Source: Oxalobacteraceae bacterium
GTDB taxonomy: Bacteria; Pseudomonadota; Gammaproteobacteria; Burkholderiales; Burkholderiaceae_D
Assembly (NCBI GenBank): GCA_947446335.1
Contig: CANFGA010000012.1
Coordinates: 1-17,750, forward strand
Length of the DNA: 17,750 nucleotides
Direction of reading: 5' to 3'
Shown one piece after another: positions 6,862 through 14,387 of this stretch. The notes below the pieces were generated by a model. That model saw nothing but the letters and a program-made list of their open reading frames with translations. It made no database searches and had not been told where the DNA came from. Position 1 is the first letter of the stretch. The number at the start of each line of letters is the position of its first letter. A program made the translations under genes and the position numbers.

Positions 6862-9680
6862 CCGCCCAGATCCATCAACTGAGCGCTGCGGCAACGCTCG
6901 ATCAATTCCGCAGTGCGATCGTGGCGGCGGGCCTGACGCCTCCCGACCTGATCGAGGCGGACGGCAAGCTGCGGCGCTTTTCCAGCAATGGCAAGCTGAA
7001 AGACGATGCTGGATGGTACGTGCTGCACGGCGGCATGGTCCCCGCCGGCACCATCGGCGACCATCGCACCGGAGTTCATCAGAATTGGCGCGCTGACATA
7101 GGCCGCACGCTGACGCCAACCGAAGACGCCGCGCACCGGGCCAGGATGGATGCCATGAAGCTGATCCGCGATGCAGAGGAAGCCAAGCGACGCAAAGAAG
7201 CAGCAAAGAAGGCAGCGGCGATCTGGAAGGCGGCGGCGCCGGTTGGTGCGGACAATCCTTACCTGGCCCGCAAGCAGGTGGCGCCAGTGGCTGCGCTGCG
7301 CGAGATCGATGCGGCAGCGGTGGCGGCGATCCTCGGCTATGTGCCGAAATCGAGCGGCGAAGCGCTGGCCGGGCGTGTGCTGGTGGCGCCTATCAAAGTG
7401 GTCGACGCCCTATCCACCTGTGAACTGATCGACGGCGACGGGCGCAAGTCGGCAATCTATGGCGGCGCCAAGGTGGGCGGGTATTGGCCTGCACAAGCGC
7501 TGCCGGACGGCGACGGCGCCGGGCTGATGCTGTTCATCGGCGAAGGCGTGGCAACCGCCCTATCCGTGCAGGAAGCCAGCGGCCAAGGCAGTATTGCGGC
7601 GCTGTCGGCCGGCAACCTGCTGGCGGTGGCCAAGGCCATGCGCGCACGCTATCCGGCGGCGGCGCTGGTGCTGGTGGCCGATCTGGTCAAGGCAACCGGC
7701 GCACCCGATCCCCACGCGGTAGAGGCGGCGCAAGCCGTGGATGGACTATTGATCACTCCCGACTTCGGCGCCGACCGGGCCGAGGGGGAAACCGACTTCA
7801 ACGACATGGCGGCGCGCTTCGGCATCGATGCCGTGCGGCGCTGCATCGACCTGGCAATGAATGGCCCCGAGGATGAGCAGGATGCGCACCAGAGCGACGA
7901 TGCCGGCGCCCCTGCCATCGAGCTAGGGCAGCAACCAGCACCAGCACAGAACCGGAAAAGCCGCATGGAAGCCGATTCCGTGACATGCACCTATGGCGGC
8001 GGCAGCTTCGATGTGTCGCGCCGTGGCGTGTTCTTCATCGGCACCGACAAGGACGGCAACGAGCAGCCGCCCAAGTGGATATGTTCGCCGCTGGCCGTGC
8101 TGGCCAAGACGCGGGATGCCAAAAGCGGCGAATGGGGCCGGCTGCTGGAATGGCGCGACGATGACCAGGTGCGGCACCAGTGGGCCATGCCGATGGAACT
8201 GTTGCAAAGCGATGGCACCGACATGCGGCGCGAGCTGGCGCGCATGGGGCTGTCGATCGCTCCCACCAAGGCGGCGCGGGATTTGCTGGCGTCCTTCGTG
8301 CAAGTGTGGCCGGTGGAACATCGGGCGCGCTGCGTCGATCGGCTGGGCTGGCATGGCGCCGTGTATGTGACGCCTTCGGAGTCCATCGGCCAGGATGATG
8401 AAATCGTGGTCTTCCAGAACGCGCACGCGATCGAACCGGCGTTTTCCGTGGCCGGCACGCTGGACCAGTGGCGCGCCTCGGTGGCGGCGCTGGCGGCGGG
8501 CAACTCCCGGCTGGTGTTCGCGCTGTCGGTGGCCTTTGCCGGCGCGCTAGCGGACGTGGCCGGCGAAGACTCGGGCGGGTTCCACTTGCGGGGCGGATCG
8601 TCGTCAGGCAAGACCACCGCCTTGAAGCTGGCTGCTTCCGTGTGGGGCAATCCGAACGCCTATCCGCGACTGTGGCGGGCAACGGCCAACGGGCTGGAAG
8701 GACTGGCGGCGCTGCACAATGATGGCCTGCTGATCCTGGACGAACTGAGCCAGATAGACCCCAAGGAAGCCGGGGAAGCTGCCTACCTGCTGGCGAATGG
8801 CCAAGGCAAGGCGCGGGCATCACGCACCGGGGCGGCGCGGCAGTCGGCCCGCTGGCGCTTGCTGTTCCTGTCGGCCGGCGAAGAATCGCTGACCGCCTTG
8901 ATGGCGCGCGCTGGCCGCAAGGCCAATGCCGGGCAGGAAATCCGTCTGGCCGACATCGACGCCGACGCCGGGGCCGGCATGGGCGCCTTTGAAGTGCTGC
9001 ACGACCAGCCCAGCCCGGCGGCGCTGGCGCTGGCCGTCAAGGATGCGGCAATCCGTCACCACGGCGCGGTGGGGCTGGCCTGGCTGCGCTGCATCGTCGC
9101 GGAGCGGGCCACGCTGGCCGACTCGATCGAGGAAGGTATCAAGCGCTTCGTGGAGAGCGTCGCCCCCAAGGATGCCGCCGGCCAGGTGCTGCGGGTGGCG
9201 CGCCGTTTCGCACTGGTGGCCGTGGCCGGAGAACTGGCGACCCATTACCAGCTCACCGGCTGGGCCAGAGGGGAATCGAAGGTTGCGGCCCGCAAGTGCT
9301 TCGCCTCCTGGCTCGACGCGTTCGGTGGCACCGGCAACCGGGAGGAACGCAACATGCTGGCGCAGGTGCGGGCGTTCTTCGAATCGCACGGAGCAAGCCG
9401 TTTTGAAGACATGGCGGCAACCGGCGATCAACGCATCATCAACCGGGCCGGGTTCTACCGCACCGGAGCGAACGGGGAACGGGAATTTCTGGTGCTGCCG
9501 GAAGCGTTCAAACGGGAGGTATGCCAAGGCTTCGACGCCAAAGCCGCCACGCTGGCGCTGGTGGCCGCTGGATGGGTGGATCCGGGGAAAGACGGACGGG
9601 ATACCCAGAAGCCGCGCATCCCCGGCATCGGCCCGACCCGCTGCTATGTGTTCACGGCGCGCATGTGGGAGGGCGAATGA
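6858..9680 (+). CDS. TOPRIM / DUF927-type primase-helicase replication protein
   Basis: A 940-aa two-part protein likely to prime and unwind DNA when the element replicates, in the position of P4 alpha. Residues about 150-310 form a TOPRIM-like primase region (acidic FIGEG with E229; VADLVKATGAPDPHAVEAA with D275; TDFNDMAARF). Residues about 370-650 form a DUF927-type P-loop ATPase: Walker A GGSSSGKTT (579-587, K585) and Walker B LLILDEL (D628, E629). The C-terminal 250 residues are probably a DNA-binding or winged region. The start TTG at 6858 overlaps the upstream stop (TTGA); GGAAACGGAGG lies just before it. The rare start codon and overlap suggest output tied to upstream translation. Confidence 0.9.
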   Translation: MTAQIHQLSAAATLDQFRSAIVAAGLTPPDLIEADGKLRRFSSNGKLKDDAGWYVLHGGMVPAGTIGDHRTGVHQNWRADIGRTLTPTEDAAHRARMDAMKLIRDAEEAKRRKEAAKKAAAIWKAAAPVGADNPYLARKQVAPVAALREIDAAAVAAILGYVPKSSGEALAGRVLVAPIKVVDALSTCELIDGDGRKSAIYGGAKVGGYWPAQALPDGDGAGLMLFIGEGVATALSVQEASGQGSIAALSAGNLLAVAKAMRARYPAAALVLVADLVKATGAPDPHAVEAAQAVDGLLITPDFGADRAEGETDFNDMAARFGIDAVRRCIDLAMNGPEDEQDAHQSDDAGAPAIELGQQPAPAQNRKSRMEADSVTCTYGGGSFDVSRRGVFFIGTDKDGNEQPPKWICSPLAVLAKTRDAKSGEWGRLLEWRDDDQVRHQWAMPMELLQSDGTDMRRELARMGLSIAPTKAARDLLASFVQVWPVEHRARCVDRLGWHGAVYVTPSESIGQDDEIVVFQNAHAIEPAFSVAGTLDQWRASVAALAAGNSRLVFALSVAFAGALADVAGEDSGGFHLRGGSSSGKTTALKLAASVWGNPNAYPRLWRATANGLEGLAALHNDGLLILDELSQIDPKEAGEAAYLLANGQGKARASRTGAARQSARWRLLFLSAGEESLTALMARAGRKANAGQEIRLADIDADAGAGMGAFEVLHDQPSPAALALAVKDAAIRHHGAVGLAWLRCIVAERATLADSIEEGIKRFVESVAPKDAAGQVLRVARRFALVAVAGELATHYQLTGWARGESKVAARKCFASWLDAFGGTGNREERNMLAQVRAFFESHGASRFEDMAATGDQRIINRAGFYRTGANGEREFLVLPEAFKREVCQGFDAKAATLALVAAGWVDPGKDGRDTQKPRIPGIGPTRCYVFTARMWEGE

Positions 9681-10033
9681 TGCCACGCCAATCCTGGACA
9701 TTAACTGAACCTGTCCAAAAACAGCGGGGACATTGGGGACAACGGGGACAACCAGCATCCATGCGGGTTTCACCCGTCCCCAGACCATTGAAAAGCGTGG
9801 GGACACTTGGGGACAATCACCTGCCGCACTCTGCCATGGATAGAAATGTCCCCAATGTCCCCAGACGACGACAGTGGCTGGGGACACCGCAAACCCGCAT
9901 GGATACTCACTGTCCCCAGTGTCCCCAATGTCCCCGCAAAAAAGGGATGAAACGAAACGATGACGAAGAAACCGGGCCAGCGCAAAGGCAGCGCGGCCGG
10001 CATCAACCAATCACGAAGGAATCGACACAATGA
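9677..10033 (+). CDS. Repeat-rich small ORF laid over the GGGGACA array
   Basis: A possible 118-aa protein that begins at ATG 9677 inside the stop of the primase-helicase gene and ends overlapping the next start (ATGA at 10030), so both junctions look like real coupled genes. Its sequence is low-complexity, with GHWGQRGQ, NVPNVP and CPQCPQCP units that follow directly from the nine-base spacing of GGGGACA/TGTCCCC repeats. I recall similar translations annotated next to DUF927 genes in other islands. It may be a real peptide, or an open frame kept only to couple translation across a cis-acting array. Confidence 0.45.
   Translation: MMPRQSWTLTEPVQKQRGHWGQRGQPASMRVSPVPRPLKSVGTLGDNHLPHSAMDRNVPNVPRRRQWLGTPQTRMDTHCPQCPQCPRKKGMKRNDDEETGPAQRQRGRHQPITKESTQ
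9757..9770 (+). repeat. Dispersed motif, copy 2
   Basis: ATCCATGCGGGTTT, followed by CA, shares ATGCGGGTTTCA with the 18-bp motif at 15288-15305. It lies between the first and second clusters of GGGGACA repeats. Confidence 0.6.
9891..9904 (-). repeat. Dispersed motif, copy 3
   Basis: AAACCCGCATGGAT is the exact reverse complement of 9757-9770, so the two copies form a 14-bp inverted pair about 120 bases apart inside the GGGGACA array. Confidence 0.6.
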
Positions 10034-10347
10034 AAACGCAACCGATGTTTAGACCGAACGGCGACGGCTACGATATTTCCCCCGCTGGCATCTTGCTGCT
10101 GGCTGCTGGCACGATCTATGGCGACCCGACCGAGACAACGCAGCAAGGTATCAGCAACGCCCGCAAGCTGATGGATGGCATCTTGACTGCGGCCCGTGCT
10201 GGCGGGTTCAAACAAAACGACATTCTGCGCACGCTGCTGGCGCGCAATCAACCGTCACAGCGATTGGCGGCGATGGCACAGGCCGCGTGCGCTGCTGCCG
10301 GGGCTGGGGCCATTGGCGACGTGCTCGACCGCGTGAGGCACGCATGA
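10030..10347 (+). CDS. Hypothetical protein (105 aa)
   Basis: An Ala-rich, mostly helical soluble protein of unknown function (ISPAGILLLAAGTIYGDPTE near residue 16-35; a long Ala helix at 84-95). Start and stop both overlap neighbours by four bases, placing it in the operon between the repeat-rich ORF and the next small gene. No motif known to me. Confidence 0.68.
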   Translation: MKTQPMFRPNGDGYDISPAGILLLAAGTIYGDPTETTQQGISNARKLMDGILTAARAGGFKQNDILRTLLARNQPSQRLAAMAQAACAAAGAGAIGDVLDRVRHA

Positions 10348-10622
10348 CGACCGCAATCAATCAAGAGATAGACGAATGCTTCCATGGGCTGCTGTCGTCC
10401 GGCACCTTGCCAGCGTTCGACGCCGGGGCGATGGCCGACGCACTACACACCGAACTTGCAACGATCTGGCCGCTTATCTCGGACGAATCGCGGGCCGTCG
10501 TCATGGGCGTGGCCGTCATCCTGAAACGGCGTCACGTTGATGGCGTCATGGCCGACCTGCACGCCGAACAAGCCATCAAGCGCATGAGCGCCGACACCAA
10601 CAATAAAGGAAACAAATCATGA
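10344..10622 (+). CDS. Hypothetical protein (92 aa)
   Basis: A small soluble protein with helical segments (MADALHTELATIWPLISDES, then RAVVMGVAVILKRRHVDGVM). Start at ATG 10344 is chosen from the ATGA overlap with the previous stop; an upstream in-frame start inside that gene lacks support. AATAAAGGAAACAAATC before its end supplies the ribosome site for the next gene. Function unknown. Confidence 0.65.
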   Translation: MTTAINQEIDECFHGLLSSGTLPAFDAGAMADALHTELATIWPLISDESRAVVMGVAVILKRRHVDGVMADLHAEQAIKRMSADTNNKGNKS

Positions 10623-11479
10623 GCTACGCAAAAAAACGCATCGACGTAACCATCACCCTCGGCGAAGGCCAGTTCGGCGACACACCGGGCGATGAAGTCA
10701 CACTGTCCGGTCTACGAGTATCGGCCAACACGTTGATTTACAACGGCGATATGCAGGGACAGCTTCAATTGCGCGTGTGGGGCATGACGATGCCGCTGAT
10801 TAACCAGTTGACGCGCATCGGGCATGTGCAGAACCAGCACCGCGCAAACAACATCGTCGTGACTGCTGGCGAGGAAGGCGGATCGATGGCGACGGTCTTT
10901 GATGGAACGATCGAAACAGCTTACGGAGACTTCGCCGGGGCGCCTGAAGTCGTGTTTAACGTATTTGCCCGGTCTGTCGGCATCATGAGCGTAAAGCCAT
11001 CGAAGCCGCGCAGCTACCCGGTTGCCGTGGCGGTGGCCGACGTCATGGAAGACCTGGCGAAAGAAATGGGGTCCACCTTTGAAAAAAACGATGTAATTGA
11101 AATGCTTCCGGCTGGGACGTATTTCTCTGGATCGGCAATGGATCAAGTCAAGGCTTGCGCCCGCAATGCGGCGATCAATTTCACGGCAGATCGGGGCAAG
11201 CTGGCGATCTGGTCGCGCAATGGCTACCGCAGAAGCACCCCTATCAAAGTTTCTGCTGCAACCGGCATGGTTGGCTACCCGGCGTTTTCTTCAAACGGGA
11301 TCGTTCTGACGACGCTATTCAATGCCGACTTTGAAACAGGTGGCCGCGCACTGGTGGAAAGCGATATCCCGGTCGCGTGCGGATTGTGGAATATCGCCCG
11401 GGTCGCCCACTCAATCGAATCGGAAGTGCCAGACGGCGCGTGGTTCTCGCAAATAACCGGGCAAGTCAATGTCCCTTGA
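10619..11479 (+). CDS. Phage tail/baseplate-hub-like protein
   Basis: A 286-aa protein that resembles hub-type tail proteins of temperate phages from memory: an N-terminal beta-rich domain (KRIDVTITLGEGQFGD, LSGLRVSANTL, LQLRVWGMTMPLINQLTRIG), a middle with TGMVGYPAF and TLFNADFETGGRALVES, and an ending SIESEVPDGAWFSQI. The hub forms the tail base through which DNA leaves the virion. It is the only tail-like gene seen, and it is coupled by ATGA overlap to the replication operon instead of sitting in a tail cluster. It could modify a helper's tail, act as a decoy, or be a retained fragment. The match is by pattern memory, so moderate confidence. Confidence 0.6.
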   Translation: MSYAKKRIDVTITLGEGQFGDTPGDEVTLSGLRVSANTLIYNGDMQGQLQLRVWGMTMPLINQLTRIGHVQNQHRANNIVVTAGEEGGSMATVFDGTIETAYGDFAGAPEVVFNVFARSVGIMSVKPSKPRSYPVAVAVADVMEDLAKEMGSTFEKNDVIEMLPAGTYFSGSAMDQVKACARNAAINFTADRGKLAIWSRNGYRRSTPIKVSAATGMVGYPAFSSNGIVLTTLFNADFETGGRALVESDIPVACGLWNIARVAHSIESEVPDGAWFSQITGQVNVP

Positions 11480-11498
11480 TCGAGGGAAAGGGGCCGCA

Positions 11499-12152
11499 AT
11501 GAAAAAAACCAGAACACCGAAACCGAAAGACCCGAACAACCTAAGAGTGATCGAGCAGGAGCAGGAGAGCAAGGAAAAACAAACCGCTCGACTTGGGCTG
11601 TCGCCTGTCGTCGTCGGCGCACTCACGGCGGCAAGGTTTGCCGGTGGCGCGTTCGGCAGCATCGACGTTACCGAGGCCGTGGCAGTGACAAGGGAGCGCA
11701 TCGGCAAGGTGAAAAGCGGCGATATGTCAGGCGTGGAAGCGACTTTGACGGCGCAGGCAATGACGCTAGATTCCATTTTCAACGAGTTAGCCAGGCGTGC
11801 GGCGCTGAACATGGGAGAGCACATGGCCGCAACCGAGACTTATTTGAAGATGGCATTCAAGGCGCAATCACAATGCCGCTCGACACTGGAAACGCTGGCG
11901 GAGGTGAAAGCGCCGAGGGTGGCGACGTTCATCAAACAGGCCAATATCGCCAACCAGCAACAGGTTAACAACGGCGGCGCAGGCACTGGCGGCAATGATT
12001 CACTCTCGCATGGAAAAAATATCAATCCATCAAACGAACTATTAGAGGCGCACCATGGCGAACGGCTGGACACTGGAACGCAGGGCAAGGCAGGCGGCGC
12101 TTATCCGCACCTGGAGGCCGTGGGAGCAGTCAACGGGGCCGCGCACGGATGA
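11499..12152 (+). CDS. Hypothetical island/plasmid protein (217 aa)
   Basis: A basic N-terminus (MKKTRTPKPKDPNN) leads to a helical core (about 40-160) and a disordered Gly/Asn-rich tail with NNGGAGTGGN and LLEAHHGERLD. This pattern is familiar from unnamed proteins on plasmids and islands, usually paired with a small partner as here. ATG 11499 is preferred because AAGGGG lies six bases ahead; an in-frame ATG at 11469 overlaps the previous gene but has no ribosome site. Its last 98 bases overlap the next gene in another frame. Function unknown. Confidence 0.68.
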   Translation: MKKTRTPKPKDPNNLRVIEQEQESKEKQTARLGLSPVVVGALTAARFAGGAFGSIDVTEAVAVTRERIGKVKSGDMSGVEATLTAQAMTLDSIFNELARRAALNMGEHMAATETYLKMAFKAQSQCRSTLETLAEVKAPRVATFIKQANIANQQQVNNGGAGTGGNDSLSHGKNINPSNELLEAHHGERLDTGTQGKAGGAYPHLEAVGAVNGAAHG

Positions 12153-12282
12153 GGGCAAGGACAAGAGCAGCCAGAACGCTTCTATCCATGGCGAATACAA
12201 CCAGGAGGCCAGAACCCGCAGGCAAGAAATTAACGCGCTGATGAAGGACTGCAAGGAGCAGTTGCGGCGTATGAGGCAATAA
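12055..12282 (+). CDS. Small partner protein (75 aa), overlaps upstream gene
   Basis: A basic 75-aa protein: NGWTLERRARQAALIRTWRP, then STGPRTDEGKDKSSQNASIHG and a charged helix. The TGP.T.EGK...NA..HG pattern is common in small island-borne proteins that accompany the preceding gene family. It starts inside that gene, with AGAGG upstream of ATG 12055. It is the last gene before an intrinsic terminator, so probably the end of the operon. Role unknown. Confidence 0.65.
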   Translation: MANGWTLERRARQAALIRTWRPWEQSTGPRTDEGKDKSSQNASIHGEYNQEARTRRQEINALMKDCKEQLRRMRQ

Positions 12283-12290
12283 GCCGAGTT

Positions 12291-12344
12291 CCCGAAAGTT
12301 CGGGAGCGTCACGTCTTCACAGATTGTGGAAGACGTGACGCTCC
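12291..12344. repeat. Large inverted repeat with overlapping alternative hairpin
   Basis: Arms 12303-12318 and 12329-12344 are perfectly complementary over 16 bases, with ACA/TGT extending the stem around a GAT loop. A separate hairpin CCCGAA-AG-TTCGGG (12291-12304) shares two bases with its left arm, so the two compete. No T run follows, so this is not a standard terminator. Confidence 0.85.
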
Positions 12345-12367
12345 TAAAAATTCAGGAGCACCACCGA

Positions 12368-12396
12368 AGCCCGGCTGATCGCTGGGCTATTTTTTT
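12368..12396 (+). terminator. Intrinsic terminator of the replication operon
   Basis: AGCCCGGC (12368-12375), loop TGATC, GCTGGGCT (12381-12388), then AT and a run of T to 12396. The 8-bp stem has one G-T pair. Confidence 0.85.
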
Positions 12397-12828
12397 AGCG
12401 CAGTCCACCAGGGCGGCACCTGACGACGGCAAATCCTATCCACAGATTGAGGGCTGGATTGATGGGCGCGGCGCAGCATCGAGGCCGGACGATTCCACAA
12501 CCGGAAATCCGGTAGTGCTCACCAGGGCGCGCTGGGCATGAGCAAAGAGGGAAAACCCTCTTTGACTACTGGCAATAAAGCCGAACCGGGCGCGCACTTT
12601 CCGGGCTGAGTTTGTGCGCGGTTTCCGAACGATCAAAAATGAACAGCGCCATAGGGAAACGACGCCGAAAACACGCCGAAAAATGGCCGAGTTTCCAAAC
12701 AGTTTTAGCGCACTTAAGAGCGCAGTAGTGCCGAAGTAACACGTATCAATTGGCGCTGCTGATCGACGACGCTGGGGTGCTTGGCGATCCGTTAAATTAT
12801 TTTTTAGCTATCGGAAAAGACGGCTGTC
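12397..12828. other. Gene-free stretch between operon and cargo block
   Basis: I see no convincing gene here. It contains a perfect hairpin of two 9-base arms (CAAAGAGGG at 12543-12551 and its complement at 12556-12564) around AAAA, and a smaller CCGGAAATCCGG palindrome near 12510. AT content rises near 12795, where the cargo promoter may lie, but no clear -35/-10 pair is visible. Confidence 0.6.
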
Positions 12829-12909
12829 ATGGTATATCTTGTCAACTTGACTATTGCCCATAGTCAATGGCGCAACGGCACGCTACCCCACCGACTGGAA
12901 AGATTAGAA

Positions 12910-13857
12910 ATGGCTCTCATACGATGCAAGGAATGTGACAAAGAAATCAGCACGGAAGCCGTTTCATGCCCTGGATGCGGGGCGCCGATTAAAAAAACTA
13001 TGTCGAAACGTCAAGTGATTGGAATATATGTTCTTCTCGCTATTTTTGCGTTCGCGTTTTTTAGCAAGAAAAATGATGTATCAAACGAATCGAATGATGT
13101 AGCGATAGCAAGCCAAAAAGAAAGCGCCGCAGCATTGGAAAAAATTAATAATGAAAATGCCGCAATAGATAAAGAAAAGAAAGATGCACTGTGCATAATT
13201 GACCTGCAATGTGCGTCAGAAAAATTTACGGCAGCGGCAAATGCATACTGCCGGGGCCAGTTGAAGATTGAGGCCAGGACCATATCTAAATGGGACTTTC
13301 AAATTGGCGACGGGGGATTTTTTGATTTAATTTTTGATAAAATAAGATGGGCAGATGATTCTAAGCAACAGATAATTTACATTGGGAATAATGCAAAATT
13401 CCAAAATGAATTTGGCGCATGGGAAAGAATGGGTTATAGCTGCTCATTCGACATAAAAACTAAAAAACCATTGGCCGCATGGTTTGATAATCAGCCCATG
13501 CCAGAAAATGCAGTGAGAACAGCACCAGAAAAAGAAATTACGCAGCTAAAGCCGGTCCCGTCAATGACAAAAACAGACGAACAGGCGCGGCGCCAAGGTC
13601 CGAGTTTTGACTGCACCAAAGCAAGATCAGCTGCTGAAAAAATTATCTGTTCTGACGATCAACTATCTTCACTCGATACTGAGCTAGCGGGCCTGTTAGC
13701 CCAAGCAAAACAAGAGTCATCTGATAAGAAAAATTTGCTTGATGAAACGCGGGCGGCATGGAATTTTCGAGAGGTAAATTGTAAGGATAAGAGTTGCTTA
13801 CTGGATTGGTATGCCGACCGCAAGCAAACCTATATGACAGAAATTAACAAATTTTAA
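12910..13857 (+). CDS. Zinc-ribbon / membrane / LprI-like protein
   Basis: A 315-aa protein with three parts: a zinc ribbon (C6, C9, C20, C23), a single membrane helix (about 35-51), and a large domain ending in an LprI/DUF1311-like region (about 231-310; FDCTKARSAAEKIICSD, LLDETRAAWNFREVNC) with four Cys (235, 247, 291, 296) that could form disulfides outside the membrane. LprI-type proteins are linked to lysozyme inhibition and the cell envelope. ATG 12910 (MALIRCKEC) is chosen because such proteins start just before the ribbon; an in-frame ATG exists at 12829. The gene is far more AT-rich than the operon, suggesting recently acquired cargo. Confidence 0.75.
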   Translation: MALIRCKECDKEISTEAVSCPGCGAPIKKTMSKRQVIGIYVLLAIFAFAFFSKKNDVSNESNDVAIASQKESAAALEKINNENAAIDKEKKDALCIIDLQCASEKFTAAANAYCRGQLKIEARTISKWDFQIGDGGFFDLIFDKIRWADDSKQQIIYIGNNAKFQNEFGAWERMGYSCSFDIKTKKPLAAWFDNQPMPENAVRTAPEKEITQLKPVPSMTKTDEQARRQGPSFDCTKARSAAEKIICSDDQLSSLDTELAGLLAQAKQESSDKKNLLDETRAAWNFREVNCKDKSCLLDWYADRKQTYMTEINKF

Positions 13858-13880
13858 TAATTATTGTGATTGTGAAAAAA

Positions 13881-14342
13881 ATGAAAATCATAAAAATAAT
13901 TTCGCAATTATTGAATGGTATTAAAAATAAAAAAAGCAAAAATTCTATTTCAAAAAATGATGAAATCGGGTTGACTGTTGGATTTGGAGTTACTTCCCGC
14001 GAAGTGACAGAGGAAGAGTTTTCTAAAATAAAAAATGAAAGAAAGCGGCTTGCGCAAGAGTGGAATGACCGTGGGGAAGATGGCAGGTTAGAAAAAATTG
14101 TAGAGATATCTAGGGCTAGAGCTATAGAAGAGAAAAGTAAAAGATTCGATTTAGGAATAAAAAAATACAAATGGATATGGGTTGATGCCAGCCATGACTG
14201 CGAAGTATGCAAAAAAAGAAACGGAAAAATATTTAAATTGTCTGGTAAAAAAGATGAAATTTATCCAGGAGAAGGGTATTGCTGCCCTGATGGGCATTGC
14301 AAATGCCTTGCAAAATCTATAATTCCAGGATTTGAAGATTGA
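13881..14342 (+). CDS. Small Cys-rich protein with MuF-end-like zinc cluster
   Basis: A 153-aa AT-rich gene 23 bases after the preceding stop, probably co-transcribed. The N-terminus is basic and amphipathic (MKIIKIISQLLNGIKNKK), the middle is charged and helical, and the C-terminus has a Cys/His cluster: WVDASHDCEVC (C107, C110), then GKIF and YPGEGYCC to HCKC (C134, C135, C140, C142). That order resembles the C-terminal end of phage MuF/gp7-type head proteins (CxxC, GxxF, CxC), but the large helical body of those proteins is absent. GTG 13866 is an alternative start. Function unknown; zinc binding is inferred. Confidence 0.62.
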   Translation: MKIIKIISQLLNGIKNKKSKNSISKNDEIGLTVGFGVTSREVTEEEFSKIKNERKRLAQEWNDRGEDGRLEKIVEISRARAIEEKSKRFDLGIKKYKWIWVDASHDCEVCKKRNGKIFKLSGKKDEIYPGEGYCCPDGHCKCLAKSIIPGFED

Positions 14343-14387
14343 TTTATTTTATAAGAAGATTTTCGGCGACCTATTGCGCTCGGCGAT

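Larger units (their letters stand above)
9726..9935 (+). repeat. Array of 11 GGGGACA heptamers (iteron-like)
   Basis: Forward copies start at 9726, 9735, 9744, 9799, 9809 and 9880; inverse TGTCCCC copies start at 9847, 9856, 9911, 9920 and 9929. Within clusters the spacing is 9 bases (once 10). Position right after the primase-helicase gene recalls P4, where the alpha protein binds iterons at ori and at the crr region. An origin or replication-control role is inferred. Confidence 0.75.

Noticed and set aside
9726..9935. CRISPR-like interpretation of the GGGGACA repeats
   Set aside because: Repeats are only seven bases, occur in both orientations and have no regular spacers of 25-40 bases; no cas genes are nearby.
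8820..10010. Long - strand open frame opposite the primase-helicase gene
   Set aside because: It mirrors a GC-rich coding gene and crosses the GGGGACA array; the + strand frame has clear Walker motifs and start/stop coupling, so this is a shadow.
12326..12541. + strand frame of 71 codons after the operon
   Set aside because: It begins in the arm of the large inverted repeat and runs through the intrinsic terminator at 12368-12396.
12829..12909. Upstream start (ATG 12829) for the zinc-ribbon protein
   Set aside because: The extra 27 residues have no recognisable feature, whereas zinc-ribbon proteins of this kind begin directly before the first CxxC, as from ATG 12910. Not fully excluded.
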